Notes: a model not told the origin generated them from the sequence alone. A stretch of DNA of 64,000 nucleotides from Corynebacterium aurimucosum (GCF_030408555.1 NZ_CP047048.1:2108001-2172000), one strand, 5' to 3'; shown: positions 9,901 through 19,238, counted from the first letter of the stretch. Made by a program: numbers and translations.

Positions 9901-10181
9901 ACCTGGTTGTCCTCGGTTGCGGCCTGCTCGGGGGCTTCGGTTGCGGGTACGAGGGCGTCGATAAGCTGGCCCACCTCTTCCGGTGTCAGCGAAGACTGTG
10001 CGGACTTCTTAATTCCCATATGTGCGAACTGAGCCACCAGCTCCTTGGAGGCCACGCCCACCTGCTTAGCCAGGGCATAGAGGCGGGTTTTGGGGGCGAG
10101 CGCCTCGCGGTCGATCCCCGCTACCGCCGCGGCCAACGTCGATTCACTACGTGCTTCTTCTGTTTTCTTCTTGGATGCCAT
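6990..10181 (-). CDS. rne: ribonuclease E/G family endoribonuclease
   Basis: Single-strand endoribonuclease for rRNA maturation and mRNA turnover, 1063 residues. The conserved catalytic core lies centrally as in actinobacterial RNase E: an S1 RNA-binding domain at about residues 385-470 (IGNIYLGRVQNVLPSMEAAF), the DNase-I-like catalytic part with VIDVNTGKFTG and VVDFIDM (metal-binding Asp), and the Zn-link CEACHGRG near residue 790. Long low-complexity arms flank it: about 300 acidic/basic N-terminal residues and an Arg-rich C-terminal tail that probably binds RNA and degradosome partners. AGGAGAT precedes the ATG. Confidence 0.95.
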   Translation of the reverse strand: MASKKKTEEARSESTLAAAVAGIDREALAPKTRLYALAKQVGVASKELVAQFAHMGIKKSAQSSLTPEEVGQLIDALVPATEAPEQAATEDNQVAAEDADQPEVSAEDKPTKTVKKKRAKRAVKRVSKAGKKAESKEQTQTKEPTPEESAAQPDSAGESQEAALAQDAEQAAQPEQLSEEEEKLRERVRKNVDNEISQIVDKVDAEMLHEALAEAGESDEGDDLTPLITPMAEEDPDVYDFAPVFMAPKITPLSKRQKPEEHEEESEEDAAPVSQPRGRRRGSRGTSRGRGAEGRGSAREEVEHIEEPKAIKGSTRIEAQRRRRAELREKGRERQHIVSQAEFLARRESVERTMVVRDKQRTDGAGVITQVGVLEDDLLVEHFVTTETHPSQIGNIYLGRVQNVLPSMEAAFVDIGQGRNGVLYAGDIDWRALGIGGRSRKVENALKSGDQVLVQVAKDPIGHKGARLTTQISLAGRFLVYVPGGRSAGISRKLPAPERKRLKGILERVIPGDGGAIIRTAAENVSEEDIASDVNRLHSLWEDISARAAHEKATKGAKPVTLYEEPDLLIKVVRDLFNEDFSTLVVDGKRSYNTVSAYVDSMAHDLADRVVRYDAREHDGEDAFNAYRIDEQLQKALGRKVWLPSGGTLVIDRTEAMTVIDVNTGKFTGSGGNLEETVTRNNLEAAEEIVRQMRLRDIGGMIVVDFIDMVLPENQDLVLRRLKEALGRDRTRHQVSEVTSLGLVQMTRKRVGTGLIETFSTECEACHGRGIIIHDYPVDEDTEEENSKPQRRTRKERRAPQRDPKKHPAAVRMHRHDEDAPSEHEVSQTDSEEAARDEESSLEELVASVVVVDEDDTDTPDSASIGYAVAENLEAKRSKPKSKQKRSRKSRRATRTFREPQRADTSEDSASKQEAQNKQAEAEESSAQRSEQTYEEAVAAFENSPRRKRRTRGNSRSDIRPKREDFVQEETPAKEAQLATPKKQDKAERKNAESGETTGVRSTRGRGRRRVVRKMSQRQPTPASNERGQGSDAKEREASVRTTASTRSRGGRGRRRVTRRRSR

Positions 10182-10336
10182 CAGTGGCTAATCTCCTGAC
10201 GTCTGCTCACCCCGGGCGCAGGTTGCCGCCACACGGTAGTGAGTCTTTGAAAAATTCTCTTCGTCTTTATTAAGTTGTCAGCGCCTTCCATTCTGGCACA
10301 GAGCTCGACCGAGGCTCACATGTTAGTATCGCCGCT

Positions 10337-11140
10337 ATGTCCGACAGCGCGCCCACGAACACACCGGCAGAACGGAAATTACCTAAACAGGCGCCACGCA
10401 CCGTGGCGCAGGCGCGCGCCCGCAACGAGATTGCGCTGCGGGATATCATCACAGTTGCTGTACCGGCGGGCATCGCCTCCGGCCTTCGCGTCGTCGATTT
10501 TCCTTTCCCTTATGCGGTCCCTGTCTATGCGGTGCTCATCATGGTGATGCTCTACGGCGCCATCCGCATCATTCGCAGCAAGCCAAAATTCGTCCAAGCT
10601 GCGCAAGAAGAGTACCGGGCGGGCGATTACCCTCTTCTCGCCTACTTTCTACCGGTGCTTGCTATCTTCTCCCCTCTCATCACTGAGGGAATTAAGTCCA
10701 CCGGGATTATCGGCGATACCTCACCCAACCCCATCCTTATCGCCGCTGGACTTACCGCCTTCTCCATCCCCGCGTTCATCTTCGGCGGCCGTGCCTTCGG
10801 CACGACCTCTTTTCGCGTTGGCAAGCGCCGCATCGAGGCCATCACCGAACAAGGAAGCCTCGAAGGCGTCACTCAAGCGAGCATCACCGCAGTAGAAACT
10901 CACCCGGAAGTCCTCAGCGGGCTGGTCGCCGCCGGTGCAGTCACTGGCAATACCACCTCCATCTCTGAGCTGGGGCGGCTGATCGGCTACGAGGAGGGGC
11001 TCGAAGAAGAACTCCGTGAACTCGAAGCGGCCGGCGTGGTGAAGCTGCCTGGTCTCATCAAGTGGAGTGGTGAGCGGACCTTTAACATCACTCTGACCGA
11101 ATCCGGCGTGCGCAGCATGGACGCTGCACGCACACGCTAG
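10337..11140 (+). CDS. membrane protein with C-terminal helical domain, unknown function
   Basis: 267 residues with no family I recognise. After a polar N-terminus, hydrophobic helices lie at about residues 38-58, 62-80, 105-122 and 134-152. The last 110 residues are soluble; repeated short helices (VLSGLVAAGAV, ISELGRLIGYEEGLEEELRELEAAGVVKL) resemble winged-helix or coiled-coil arrangements. The gene stands alone, divergent from rne, and its stop codon overlaps the stop of the convergent arsenite exporter gene in the four bases CTAG. Confidence 0.75.
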   Translation: MSDSAPTNTPAERKLPKQAPRTVAQARARNEIALRDIITVAVPAGIASGLRVVDFPFPYAVPVYAVLIMVMLYGAIRIIRSKPKFVQAAQEEYRAGDYPLLAYFLPVLAIFSPLITEGIKSTGIIGDTSPNPILIAAGLTAFSIPAFIFGGRAFGTTSFRVGKRRIEAITEQGSLEGVTQASITAVETHPEVLSGLVAAGAVTGNTTSISELGRLIGYEEGLEEELRELEAAGVVKLPGLIKWSGERTFNITLTESGVRSMDAARTR

Positions 11141-12201
11141 CGCGGAAGAGTGGCATCTCCCGGGAAGAGTTTCGGGCCAATCCACAGCATGAAATAAACC
11201 AGACCAACGAGGACTGGAATCTCAACAAGGGGACCAATCGTTCCGGCAAGGGCTTGAGCAGACATCGCTCCGAAGGTGCCGATGGATACTGCAATGGCTA
11301 GTTCAAAGTTATTTCCTGCTGCAGTGAACGCCACGCTGGCAGACTGCGCGTAATTCATGCCAACGGCCTTTGCCACTACCAGCGACAGCACAAACATGCC
11401 CACGAAGTAGATAACCAGCGGCACAGCCACGCGCGCTACCGTTGCTGGCTGCTCCACAATGTGCTCGCCCTGCAGGGAAAAGAGCAACACAATTGTGTAC
11501 AACAGACCAATCATGGCCAGGGGCGATACGGCTGGGAGGAAGCGGTTCTCAAACCATTCCCGTCCTTTTACCTTTTCGCCCCACACGCGAGACAGCGCAC
11601 CCAACAGGAACGGTATGCCCAAGAAGACAAGTACGGACTTAACAATGGCCCAGAAGGAAAAGTCAGCGCTCATCGTGTCCAGGCCCAGCCATCCGGGGAG
11701 AACGCGAAGGTAGAACCAGCCCAGAACACCAAACATAGCGACCTGGAAGATGGAGTTCAGGGCGACAAGCACAGCCGTTGCCTCGCGGTCAGCGCACGAG
11801 AGGTCCGACCACACAAGCACCATGGCAATACAGCGCGCAAGCCCCACAATGATGAGGCCGGTCCGCAGCTCCGACTGGTCCGCCAAGAACAGCCACGCCA
11901 GAGTAAACATAAACGCCGGCCCCACCAGCCAGTTGAGGACGAGCGATACTGCCATGAGGCGGCCATCCGTGGCAATTTCCTTGGTCTTCTCGTAACGAAC
12001 CTTGGCCAAGGGTGGGTACATCATGACGAGGAGGCCAATGGCGATCGGGATGGAAATCCCGCCGACTTCAACGGCGCCCAAGGCTTGGCCAATCCCGGGA
12101 ATGAGGTGGCCAATGAGCAGTCCGGCGGCCATCGCCAGAATGATCCACACGGGTAGAAACCGATCAAGAAAAGACAACGTCGGGCGCTGCGGCACAGCCA
12201 T
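11137..12201 (-). CDS. ACR3-family arsenite efflux permease
   Basis: 354-residue inner-membrane carrier that expels As(III), with about ten hydrophobic helices. ACR3 signatures are visible: GLARCIAMVLVWSDLSCAD (with the Cys essential for As(III) transport) and NYAQSASVAFTAAGNNFELAIA. The ATG at 12201 is preferred over an upstream in-frame ATG because GGAGGGGGAG lies directly before it and ACR3 proteins begin in this way. It is divergent from an arsR-type regulator with a shared operator between them, a two-gene arsenic-resistance unit. No arsenate reductase gene is seen nearby. Confidence 0.92.
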   Translation of the reverse strand: MAVPQRPTLSFLDRFLPVWIILAMAAGLLIGHLIPGIGQALGAVEVGGISIPIAIGLLVMMYPPLAKVRYEKTKEIATDGRLMAVSLVLNWLVGPAFMFTLAWLFLADQSELRTGLIIVGLARCIAMVLVWSDLSCADREATAVLVALNSIFQVAMFGVLGWFYLRVLPGWLGLDTMSADFSFWAIVKSVLVFLGIPFLLGALSRVWGEKVKGREWFENRFLPAVSPLAMIGLLYTIVLLFSLQGEHIVEQPATVARVAVPLVIYFVGMFVLSLVVAKAVGMNYAQSASVAFTAAGNNFELAIAVSIGTFGAMSAQALAGTIGPLVEIPVLVGLVYFMLWIGPKLFPGDATLPR

Positions 12202-12259
12202 GTCTCCCCCTCCTTCAACGTTGAACAGAGCACGATACAAACATGCAATGTACAGCACG

Positions 12260-12277
12260 TATTGATATGCGTCAATA
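12260..12277. promoter_or_regulatory. ArsR-type operator
   Basis: Perfect palindrome TATTGA-N6-TCAATA between the divergent arsenite exporter and arsR genes, 38 bp before the arsR ATG. Its form fits the imperfect A/T-rich dyads bound by ArsR/SmtB repressors. It probably controls both directions. Confidence 0.6.
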
Positions 12278-12302
12278 TAACGTAGGGCGCAGGAATAACC
12301 CC

Positions 12303-12308
12303 TATACT
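12303..12308 (+). promoter_or_regulatory. -10 element (TATACT) for arsR, leaderless start
   Basis: TATACT ends 6 nt before the arsR ATG at 12315, which puts the expected transcription start on the A of the ATG. No ribosome binding site is present, so the arsR mRNA is predicted to be leaderless. Confidence 0.55.
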
Positions 12309-12314
12309 GATCGC

Positions 12315-12665
12315 ATGGCTTCCTCTTCCACGCCCGAGACCAGCGCGCGCGGCACTGAGTGTTGCTCCTTAAGCACGGGCCCGCTCAACGACGCCGAGGC
12401 GAGGCATTTTTCGCAGCAATTCAAAGTGCTGGCAGACCCAGCACGCCTGCGTCTTTTGTCCATCCTGTGCGATGAAGGCTGTGGCCCCATGAGCGTCACG
12501 GAACTCACCGAGCTCACTGCGCTGAGCCAGCCCACGGTCTCCCACCACCTAGCGCGCCTGCGGGAGGCCGGCTTGCTATCCAGACAGCAACGCGGCCGCA
12601 CCGTCACCCACCAGGTGCACAAAGACGCCTTTATGGCATTGCGCACGCTGCTCTCGTTCGACTAA
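12315..12665 (+). CDS. arsR: ArsR-family metalloregulator
   Basis: 116-residue winged-helix repressor that senses metalloid. The helix-turn-helix is LSQPTVSHHLARLREAGLLSRQQRGR (about residues 74-99). A Cys pair near the N-terminus (ECCSL, about residues 15-16) and CDEGCGP before the DNA-binding helix are candidate As(III) thiolate ligands, an arrangement like the C. glutamicum ArsR1 type rather than the CVC motif of E. coli ArsR. The ATG at 12315 is chosen over an earlier frame opening because the -10 box lies 6 nt before it. Confidence 0.9.
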   Translation: MASSSTPETSARGTECCSLSTGPLNDAEARHFSQQFKVLADPARLRLLSILCDEGCGPMSVTELTELTALSQPTVSHHLARLREAGLLSRQQRGRTVTHQVHKDAFMALRTLLSFD

Positions 12666-12730
12666 GCCGCGCCCAGATTATCTGCGCTCGAGCACACAGG
12701 ACGGGTTCGGGCTAAGGGCCAGAAATGACA

Positions 12731-12774
12731 AAAGCCCGAGCAGTTCACTCATCTTTGTGAACTGCTCGGGCTTT
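12731..12774. terminator. bidirectional terminator between arsR and ndk
   Basis: 18-bp perfect stem (AAAGCCCGAGCAGTTCAC and its complement) with an 8-nt loop, bordered by A and T runs. It serves the convergent arsR and ndk genes. Confidence 0.9.
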
Positions 12775-12801
12775 ATTGCGCGCTAGGCGCGATGAACTTC
12801 T

Positions 12802-13212
12802 TTAGAGGTTCGGGAACCAGATGGAGATCTCACGCTCAGCGGACTCCGGGGAGTCGGAACCGTGGACGACGTTCTCGCCAACGGTCAGAGCGAAGTCACC
12901 GCGGATGGTGCCCGGGGTGGCCTTCTCCACCGGGTGGGTGCCACCGGCCAGCTGACGCCATGCGGCGATAGCGGACTCGCCCTCGACGATGCCAGCAACC
13001 AACGGTGCAGAGGTGATGAAGTCAACGAGCTCGCCGAAGAAAGGCTTGTCCTCGTGCTCGGCGTAGTGCTTCTTAGCGGTCTCCTCGTCGGCGACGCGCA
13101 GATCCATGGCGACGAGCTTCAGGCCCTTGCGCTCGATGCGAGAGATGATCTCGCCCACGTGGCCGTTCTTGACGCCATCCGGCTTGATGAGAATGAGTGT
13201 ACGTTCAGTCAT
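12802..13212 (-). CDS. ndk: nucleoside diphosphate kinase
   Basis: 136-residue enzyme that balances NTP/dNTP pools by ping-pong phosphate transfer. [14 protein letters not shown] opens the protein, and the phospho-accepting His is in [16 protein letters not shown] (about residue 117). The ATG at 13212 is three codons inside the longest frame and matches the family start. It stands before a bidirectional terminator. In mycobacteria it also lies in the rne/folC neighbourhood. Confidence 0.96.
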   Translation of the reverse strand: MTERTLILIKPDGVKNGHVGEIISRIERKGLKLVAMDLRVADEETAKKHYAEHEDKPFFGELVDFITSAPLVAGIVEGESAIAAWRQLAGGTHPVEKATPGTIRGDFALTVGENVVHGSDSPESAEREISIWFPNL

Positions 13213-13271
13213 AGGGCACATAGTACAGAACAGGTGCTCCCGCGTCCTGACAGTGGGGCTAATTCTAAGCG

Positions 13272-13583
13272 TTACGTGAGGTGTTGCACGATTTCTTCCG
13301 CGCGCTCATGGCTCGTTCCGCGAAACCACAACTGCACTTGACGCACGGCCGTGCCGTATTGACCGCTCTCCAGCAGGCTTTTTAGCTCCTCGCGGTGCCA
13401 CTCTTCCAGATCCGCAAACTCCACCGGCCGCTCATCGCGCTGCTGCTTGAGCATACCGACGACGAGGAAGACGAAGGCCGGAATCAGCAGTGCGAGCGGG
13501 AACGCGAAGCCACCGAAATACAGCTTGGCCACGAGCGCGGCGATGCACAGCAGTGCGGAAAGACCGTAGAGCAGAAAGAGCAT
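13272..13583 (-). CDS. small membrane protein, unknown function
   Basis: 103 residues starting [13 protein letters not shown] at 13583. Two hydrophobic helices at residues 1-20 and 24-45 are followed by a soluble, acidic C-terminal half ending in [17 protein letters not shown]. The longer upstream frame overlaps the neighbouring esterase and is rejected. It lies 5 bp downstream of the esterase gene on the same strand, so it is probably co-transcribed. I do not recognise a family. Confidence 0.65.
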   Translation of the reverse strand: MLFLLYGLSALLCIAALVAKLYFGGFAFPLALLIPAFVFLVVGMLKQQRDERPVEFADLEEWHREELKSLLESGQYGTAVRQVQLWFRGTSHERAEEIVQHLT

Positions 13584-13588
13584 GCCCG

Positions 13589-14473
13589 TTAGTCTAGCGC
13601 GTTGAGTGTCGACTGCAGCCAAACGCGAGAGCGCATGAGCAGGCGCTTTGCCGCCGCGGTATGGGGAGCCCACAACTCGAAGGCATGCACGCCGCCTTCT
13701 ACAACCTCGCACTGTGTTGGCACACCAGCAGTTTTCAGGCGCTCGGCGTAATCCATAATCTCGCCGTAGAAAAGCTCGCTGCTACCCGCGTAGAGCCACG
13801 CCGGCGGTAGCCCCGACAGATCCGTGCGGCGGCCGGGCACGGCATAGGGTGCTTCCGGGTTTCCATCGACGTAGAAGCGCCACGCCTGCGCGTTGGAATC
13901 TGCGTCCCAGATGGGGTTGCGGTCGGTGGATGCTGTGCGGTCATCGAGCATCGGGCAAAACAACCACTGCCCCGCTGGTTGAACCCCGCCTTCATCGTGG
14001 AGGCGCTGGCACAACGCGGCAGCCAGCCCTCCCCCGGCGCTTTGGCCGGCGATAACAATCCGATCCGGGCTGATTCCCAGCTCTTCCGCATGCGTGAGGA
14101 GCCAGTGGTGGGCCGCGTGGACGTCATCAAGCGCAGCCGGAAAAGGGTTCTCCGGGGCGAAGCGGTAATGCGGCGCGACGACGGTGACTCCAACCTCTGC
14201 GGCGGTCTCCTTGAGGTGCTTGACGTCCTGGCGCGGATGTCCCATGAGCAGACCGCCCCCGTGGATCCACAGCACCGCGCCGCGCGGGTTCTCCGGGCTA
14301 TAGATGGTCGCGTGGATTTCGGTGTTCTTCACCCGCCGCGTGCGCACGCCCTGGATTAAAGGTGCCGGCCACAGCGCTGGCACGATGCGCCCGGCACGGC
14401 GGATGAGCGGATTAGTCGGATCGAATAGCGACATGAACGTCGCTCCCGCGCGCAGCTCCGGACGGATGTACAC
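13589..14473 (-). CDS. alpha/beta hydrolase, HSL/GDXG esterase family
   Basis: 294-residue carboxylesterase or lipase of the hormone-sensitive-lipase type. The oxyanion-hole motif HGGGLLMG (about residue 72), nucleophile elbow GQSAGG (about residue 142) and C-terminal His in GGVHAFELW are visible. A GTG at 14473 is used, with GAAGTAGG upstream; an internal ATG 13 codons in is the alternative. It follows the DUF4233 gene by 9 bp, so it is probably in the valS-folC transcript. The substrate cannot be inferred. Confidence 0.85.
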   Translation of the reverse strand: MYIRPELRAGATFMSLFDPTNPLIRRAGRIVPALWPAPLIQGVRTRRVKNTEIHATIYSPENPRGAVLWIHGGGLLMGHPRQDVKHLKETAAEVGVTVVAPHYRFAPENPFPAALDDVHAAHHWLLTHAEELGISPDRIVIAGQSAGGGLAAALCQRLHDEGGVQPAGQWLFCPMLDDRTASTDRNPIWDADSNAQAWRFYVDGNPEAPYAVPGRRTDLSGLPPAWLYAGSSELFYGEIMDYAERLKTAGVPTQCEVVEGGVHAFELWAPHTAAAKRLLMRSRVWLQSTLNALD

Positions 14474-14482
14474 CGCAGCGAC

Positions 14483-14929
14483 CTACTTCTCAGTCAGGTG
14501 CTGCGTGGTGAGGTAGCCGCGCTCCATGCGGGCGACGATCACCGAGCGCATATAGGCCGCGAGCGCCCAGAGCAGGGCGAAGATGATGAAGATAGTCGCC
14601 ACAGACCAGTGGACCATAAAACCGAGCACGATACCGATGACGTGGAGGACAATCTGTACCCCGACGATCCACGGCTTATTCATGAAGGGGAAAGACGCCA
14701 GGAGCAACACCATAAAACCAATGACCACGCCATAGTTGAACGGGGTCCACAGGGTGCCGTCATAAAGCTTGTATAGCATCGGCAGTGCGAGGACCAGGGT
14801 GATCAGCTCCATTGTGAGGGAGCTCGCCACCACCATGCCGCCGAATTGCTTGAGGGGATCCTTGGCCGGTGCCTGGCCCAAGCCAAGCGGACCAATCTCC
14901 TCCTCGGGGACGGGTTTACGGGGGCTCAT
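14483..14929 (-). CDS. DUF4233 membrane protein
   Basis: 148-residue protein matching the DUF4233 family found next to folC throughout Corynebacteriales (Rv2446c in M. tuberculosis). Four hydrophobic helices run from about residue 30 to 128. The start overlaps the folC stop in ATGA, showing translational coupling. The family function is unknown; the fixed link to folylpolyglutamate synthase is the only clue. Confidence 0.85.
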   Translation of the reverse strand: MSPRKPVPEEEIGPLGLGQAPAKDPLKQFGGMVVASSLTMELITLVLALPMLYKLYDGTLWTPFNYGVVIGFMVLLLASFPFMNKPWIVGVQIVLHVIGIVLGFMVHWSVATIFIIFALLWALAAYMRSVIVARMERGYLTTQHLTEK

Positions 14930-16455
14930 GCGGGTTCCTTTCCAAAGAGTGCGCGGGCGTCACCGGCAGTGACGACCGAACCAGTGATCACGATGCCGGA
15001 ACCGGACTGCACGTCGGCATCCTCCGCCAATTCGACGGCCTGAGTATAGGCACTAGGGAGGTCGGGCTCGACATACACGCGCTCTTCGCCGAAGATATCG
15101 CGGGCCAGCTCCGCCAGCTCATAGGCATCGCGGGCGCGCGGGGAGGTGTTCTGAGTAATGACGATCTCCGTGAGCACAGCCTCCAGGGCGGTGAGGATGC
15201 CGGTTGCATCCTTGTCCGTGAAGATGGACACCACGCCGATGAGGCGCGCGAAGTCGAAGTCGCGGTCGAGGGCTGCAGCCAAAGCCTTAGCGCCGTGTGG
15301 GTTGTGGCAGGCGTCAAGGAAGGTCGTGGGGCTGGTGCGCACGCGCTCCAAACGGCCGGGAGAAATGGCTTTGGCAAAGCCGGTGCGCACTGAAGCAATG
15401 TCGAGCGGGTGGCCTGCCGACGCCCCGAAGAAGGCCTCCACCGCGGCCAAAGCCACGGCCGCGTTCTTGGCTTGGTGCTCGCCGTGCAGCGGCAGGAAGA
15501 TGTCTTCGTACATCCCACCCAGGCCCTGGATGGTCAGCTGCTGGCCGCCCACTGCGATGCGCGATTCCAGTGCAGCAAATTCGGAGCCCGCGCGGGCCAC
15601 GCCGGCGCCGACGTCTACCGTGCGCTGCAGGATAACGCGCATCGCCTCGGGGTCTTGTTCAGCAACGATGGCGATGTTCTCCCCTGGCGTGAGCACGTCC
15701 TCGGCATCGTGCTCGCGGGCCTTGATGATGCCGGCCTTCTCACCAGCAATCTCCGTAATGGTATCCCCGAGGTAGTCCGTGTGGTCGAGGCCTACCGGCA
15801 TGACCACGGCTACCTCAGCATTGACCACATTCGTGGCATCCCACGTGCCGCCGAGGCCGACCTCGACAACGGCGACGTCGATGGGGGCATCGGCAAAGGC
15901 TGCGTAAGAGATGGCAACAAGCACTTCGAAGGTGGACATGGGAATGTCGGAGCGGGAATCCACCATCTCCACATAGGGCTTGATTTCACGCCAGATGCGC
16001 ACGAAGTCGCGCGGGTGGATGGGGTGGCCGTCGATGCCGATGCGCTCGGTGACCAGCTGCAGGTGCGGGCTGGTCACCAGGCCAACGCGGCGGTGGAAGG
16101 CGCGCAGCAGCGAATCAATCATGCGGGCGGTCGAGGACTTACCGTTGGTGCCAGCGACCTGGATGACGTGGAAGGAACGCTCCGGGTTACCCAAGAGATC
16201 CATGAGCATCTCGATGCGCTCGAGGCTCGGCTCGATGATGGTCTCTGGGGCGCGGGCGTTGAGCTCCGCGGTGACCTCGGCCAGCTCCGCGAGCTCTTCC
16301 GGCGTGGCCTGCTCCGGGGCGGCCTCCTCGTAATCCTCCTCGCCACCGAGGTTGAGGGTCAGGCCGGAGTCGGTGATTTCCACCGGCCCACCATCGGTGC
16401 CCTCCGCGAGGGCATCGACGACCTCAAATTCCTCGCGGTTCTTCTCCTCCGCCAC
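14926..16455 (-). CDS. folC: bifunctional folylpolyglutamate synthase / dihydrofolate synthase
   Basis: ATP-dependent Mur-ligase-fold enzyme that adds glutamate to dihydropteroate and folates, 509 residues. The P-loop VAGTNGKSSTARM is near residue 104, followed by TSPHLQLVTERI and the carbamylated-Lys region. A GTG start overlaps the valS stop (TAGTG). About 70 acidic N-terminal residues precede the Mur-ligase core; this extension lacks family motifs. It is coupled to valS upstream and the DUF4233 gene downstream. Confidence 0.95.
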   Translation of the reverse strand: MAEEKNREEFEVVDALAEGTDGGPVEITDSGLTLNLGGEEDYEEAAPEQATPEELAELAEVTAELNARAPETIIEPSLERIEMLMDLLGNPERSFHVIQVAGTNGKSSTARMIDSLLRAFHRRVGLVTSPHLQLVTERIGIDGHPIHPRDFVRIWREIKPYVEMVDSRSDIPMSTFEVLVAISYAAFADAPIDVAVVEVGLGGTWDATNVVNAEVAVVMPVGLDHTDYLGDTITEIAGEKAGIIKAREHDAEDVLTPGENIAIVAEQDPEAMRVILQRTVDVGAGVARAGSEFAALESRIAVGGQQLTIQGLGGMYEDIFLPLHGEHQAKNAAVALAAVEAFFGASAGHPLDIASVRTGFAKAISPGRLERVRTSPTTFLDACHNPHGAKALAAALDRDFDFARLIGVVSIFTDKDATGILTALEAVLTEIVITQNTSPRARDAYELAELARDIFGEERVYVEPDLPSAYTQAVELAEDADVQSGSGIVITGSVVTAGDARALFGKEPA

Positions 16456-19193
16456 TACTTGAGTCCCTCCAGACGTGCGGTGATGCGCTCGACCTCCTCC
16501 TGGGCCACCTGCTGACGCACGCGGATCTTCTCCACGACTGCCTCCGGTGCCTTGGACAGGAAGGCCTCGTTACCCAACTTCTTGCCGGTCTGGTCCAGTT
16601 CCTTCTGGGCCTTGGCCAGATCCTTCTCCAGGCGCTTGCGCTCAGCGGCGACGTCGACGGCACCGGAGGTATCCAAGGTGACCTCAACGGTGGCCTGGGA
16701 CAGACGCACCTCGATGGAAGCAGACGCGGTGAAGTCCTCGCCCGGTTCCGTGGTATTAGCCAGGTTGCGGATGAGTCCCTCCTGCTCTTGCAGGTCAGCC
16801 GCGGCGAAGTCGAGGCGTCCCGGGACCTTCTGAGAAGGCTTGACGCCCTGATCGGAGCGGAAACGGCGCAGCTCGGTGATGAGCTTGTCGGCATCCTGAA
16901 TGCGGCGGGCAGCCACCTCATCCTTCTCCGCGCCACCGTTGGTGTGCTCCTGGGTAGGCCACTGCGCGGTGACGATGGTCTCCCCGCCAGTCAGAGCCTT
17001 CCACAGGACCTCGGTGACGAAAGGCATGGTCGGGTGCAGCAAACGCAGAACCAGGTCAAGAACGCGGCCCAGAACGATCTGAGTGGTGCGTCCGGTGGCC
17101 TGCTCCTCGGCGCTCGCCGCATCGAAGTCGCGCGGGATCTGGGTCTTGGCAATCTCCAGGTACCAGTCACACAGCTCATCCCACACGAAGTGGTAGAGCA
17201 GCTCATTGGCCTTGGCGAACTGGTAGTCATCCAGGTAGGCGTCGACCTTGGCGCGGACCTCCTCGGAACGGTCGAGGATCCAGCGGTCGGCGTCGGTCAG
17301 CGCGTCGCGTGCCGGCAGCTCCGCCACGCCCGCGCCGTTCATGAGCGCGAACTTGGTGGCGTTAAAGAGCTTGGTGGCGAAGTTACGTCCGGCGGCGGCA
17401 GCGTCGACTGCCAGCGGCAGGTCCACGCCCGGGTTGGCACCGCGGGCCAGGGTGAAACGCAGCGCGTCCGCACCATAGTCGCGCACCCAATCCATCGGGT
17501 CGATGCCGTTGCCCAGGGACTTCGACATCTTGCGGCCCTGCTCATCGCGCACGAGACCATGGAGGTAAATATCCGTGAACGGCACCTGCGGGCGGCCATC
17601 CTTGCCTTCGCCGAGCACCTCCGGGGTGTGCGCGCCGGCAAAGGTGCCGAACATCATCATGCGTGCGACCCAGAAGAAGAGGATGTCATAGGCGGTAACC
17701 AGCACGTTCGTGGGGAAGAACTTCTCCAGATCGGCGGTCTTTTCCGGCCAGCCCATCGTGGAGAAAGGCCACAGCGCAGAGGAGAACCAGGTGTCCAGAA
17801 CGTCCGGGTCCTGGACGTAGCCTTCCGGCGCTTCCTCGTCGGGACCAAGGCAGATGATGTCGCGCTGGTCGTCCTCGCCCTCTGGCCCGTACCAAATGGG
17901 GATACGGTGGCCCCACCACAGCTGGCGGGAGATGCACCAGTCGTGCATGTCATCGACCCACTCGAAGTAGCGCGGCTCCAGGGACTTCGGGTGGATGGTG
18001 GTATCGCCCTCGCGGACGGCGTCGCCGGACATCTTCGCCATCTTCTCCACGGCCACAAACCACTGCAGGCTCAGGCGCGGCTCAATCGGCTCGCCGGAGC
18101 GCTCCGAGTGGCCCACGGAGTGGACGTAGGGGCGGATCTCCTTGACAATGCGGCCCTGTTCGCGCAGCGCCTCACGGATCTCTACGCGGGCCTCTTCGCG
18201 GGTCAGGCCGTCAAACTTCGTGCCGGTATTCGCGATGTGTCCGGTGGTGTCCATGATGGTGGGCATGTCAAGCTCGTGGCGCAGGCCCATGGCATAGTCA
18301 TTCGGATCGTGTGCCGGCGTGATCTTCACTGCACCAGTACCGAATTCCATGTCCACGTAGTCATCGGCAATGATCTTCAGGCTCAGGTCATCGCGGAAGG
18401 GGTGTGGCAGTTCCTGGCCCACCAGGTGGGCGTAGCGCTCGTCCTCGGGGTGGACGGCAATGGCGACATCGCCCAGCATCGTCTCCACACGGGTGGTGGC
18501 CACAATGAGGTGGGGTTCATCGTCGTTCAGCGAGCCATAGCGAATGGAGACAAGCTCACCCTCGACGTCCTTGTACACCACCTCAATGTCGGAGACGGCG
18601 GTCTCCAGGACCGGGGACCAGTTGACCAGGCGGTTGGCCTGGTAGATCATGCCCTCGTCGTAGAGAGTCTTGAAGATGGTCTGGACGGCGCGGGAGAGGC
18701 CATCATCCAGCGTGAAGCGCTCGCGGGACCAATCCACCGAGTCACCGATGGCACGCATCTGGTTTTGGATGGTGCCGCCGAACTCTTCCTTCCATTCCCA
18801 GACCTTGTTGATGAATTCTTCGCGCTCATAATCCCAGCGCTTCTTGCCCTCCTGCTCACGCAGGCGAGCCTCCACCTTGGTCTGGGTAGCGATACCGGCG
18901 TGGTCAGCGCCCGGCAGCCACAGGGTGGCATAGCCCTGCATGCGCTTGCGGCGAATGATGGAATCGATCAGAGTGTGGTCCAGGGCGTGGCCCATGTGCA
19001 GCTGGCCGGTGACGTTCGGCGGCGGCAGCACGATGGAATAAGGCTCGGCTTGCGAGGACGCATCCGGGGTGAAGTAACCGGCGTTTACCCAGCCTTCGTA
19101 GAGGTCTTTTTCTACTGCCTGCGGCTCCCAGGACTTGGGAAGCTGGTCCGCGCGGTTGGTGCCAACGAGTTGCTCTTTATTCTGATCAGTCAC
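16455..19193 (-). CDS. valS: valyl-tRNA synthetase
   Basis: Class I aminoacyl-tRNA synthetase of about 912 residues. HIGH motif in [13 protein letters not shown] (about residue 50), KMSKS in [14 protein letters not shown] (about residue 555), editing (CP1) domain between them, and a C-terminal coiled coil ([21 protein letters not shown]) characteristic of ValRS. The GTG at 19193 ([11 protein letters not shown]) is chosen because the frame beyond it runs into the divergent panB promoter and lacks homology; the exact start is less certain than the product. Confidence 0.93.
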   Translation of the reverse strand: MTDQNKEQLVGTNRADQLPKSWEPQAVEKDLYEGWVNAGYFTPDASSQAEPYSIVLPPPNVTGQLHMGHALDHTLIDSIIRRKRMQGYATLWLPGADHAGIATQTKVEARLREQEGKKRWDYEREEFINKVWEWKEEFGGTIQNQMRAIGDSVDWSRERFTLDDGLSRAVQTIFKTLYDEGMIYQANRLVNWSPVLETAVSDIEVVYKDVEGELVSIRYGSLNDDEPHLIVATTRVETMLGDVAIAVHPEDERYAHLVGQELPHPFRDDLSLKIIADDYVDMEFGTGAVKITPAHDPNDYAMGLRHELDMPTIMDTTGHIANTGTKFDGLTREEARVEIREALREQGRIVKEIRPYVHSVGHSERSGEPIEPRLSLQWFVAVEKMAKMSGDAVREGDTTIHPKSLEPRYFEWVDDMHDWCISRQLWWGHRIPIWYGPEGEDDQRDIICLGPDEEAPEGYVQDPDVLDTWFSSALWPFSTMGWPEKTADLEKFFPTNVLVTAYDILFFWVARMMMFGTFAGAHTPEVLGEGKDGRPQVPFTDIYLHGLVRDEQGRKMSKSLGNGIDPMDWVRDYGADALRFTLARGANPGVDLPLAVDAAAAGRNFATKLFNATKFALMNGAGVAELPARDALTDADRWILDRSEEVRAKVDAYLDDYQFAKANELLYHFVWDELCDWYLEIAKTQIPRDFDAASAEEQATGRTTQIVLGRVLDLVLRLLHPTMPFVTEVLWKALTGGETIVTAQWPTQEHTNGGAEKDEVAARRIQDADKLITELRRFRSDQGVKPSQKVPGRLDFAAADLQEQEGLIRNLANTTEPGEDFTASASIEVRLSQATVEVTLDTSGAVDVAAERKRLEKDLAKAQKELDQTGKKLGNEAFLSKAPEAVVEKIRVRQQVAQEEVERITARLEGLK

Positions 19194-19238
19194 CTGGCCA
19201 ACTCTACCCTGTACGTCAACTAGCACTAGCGCCCTGTC

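Noticed and set aside
16788..19223. 811-codon open frame on the plus strand opposite valS
   Set aside because: It is the antisense shadow of valS; high GC and codon bias leave the opposite strand open. The sequence has no domain character.
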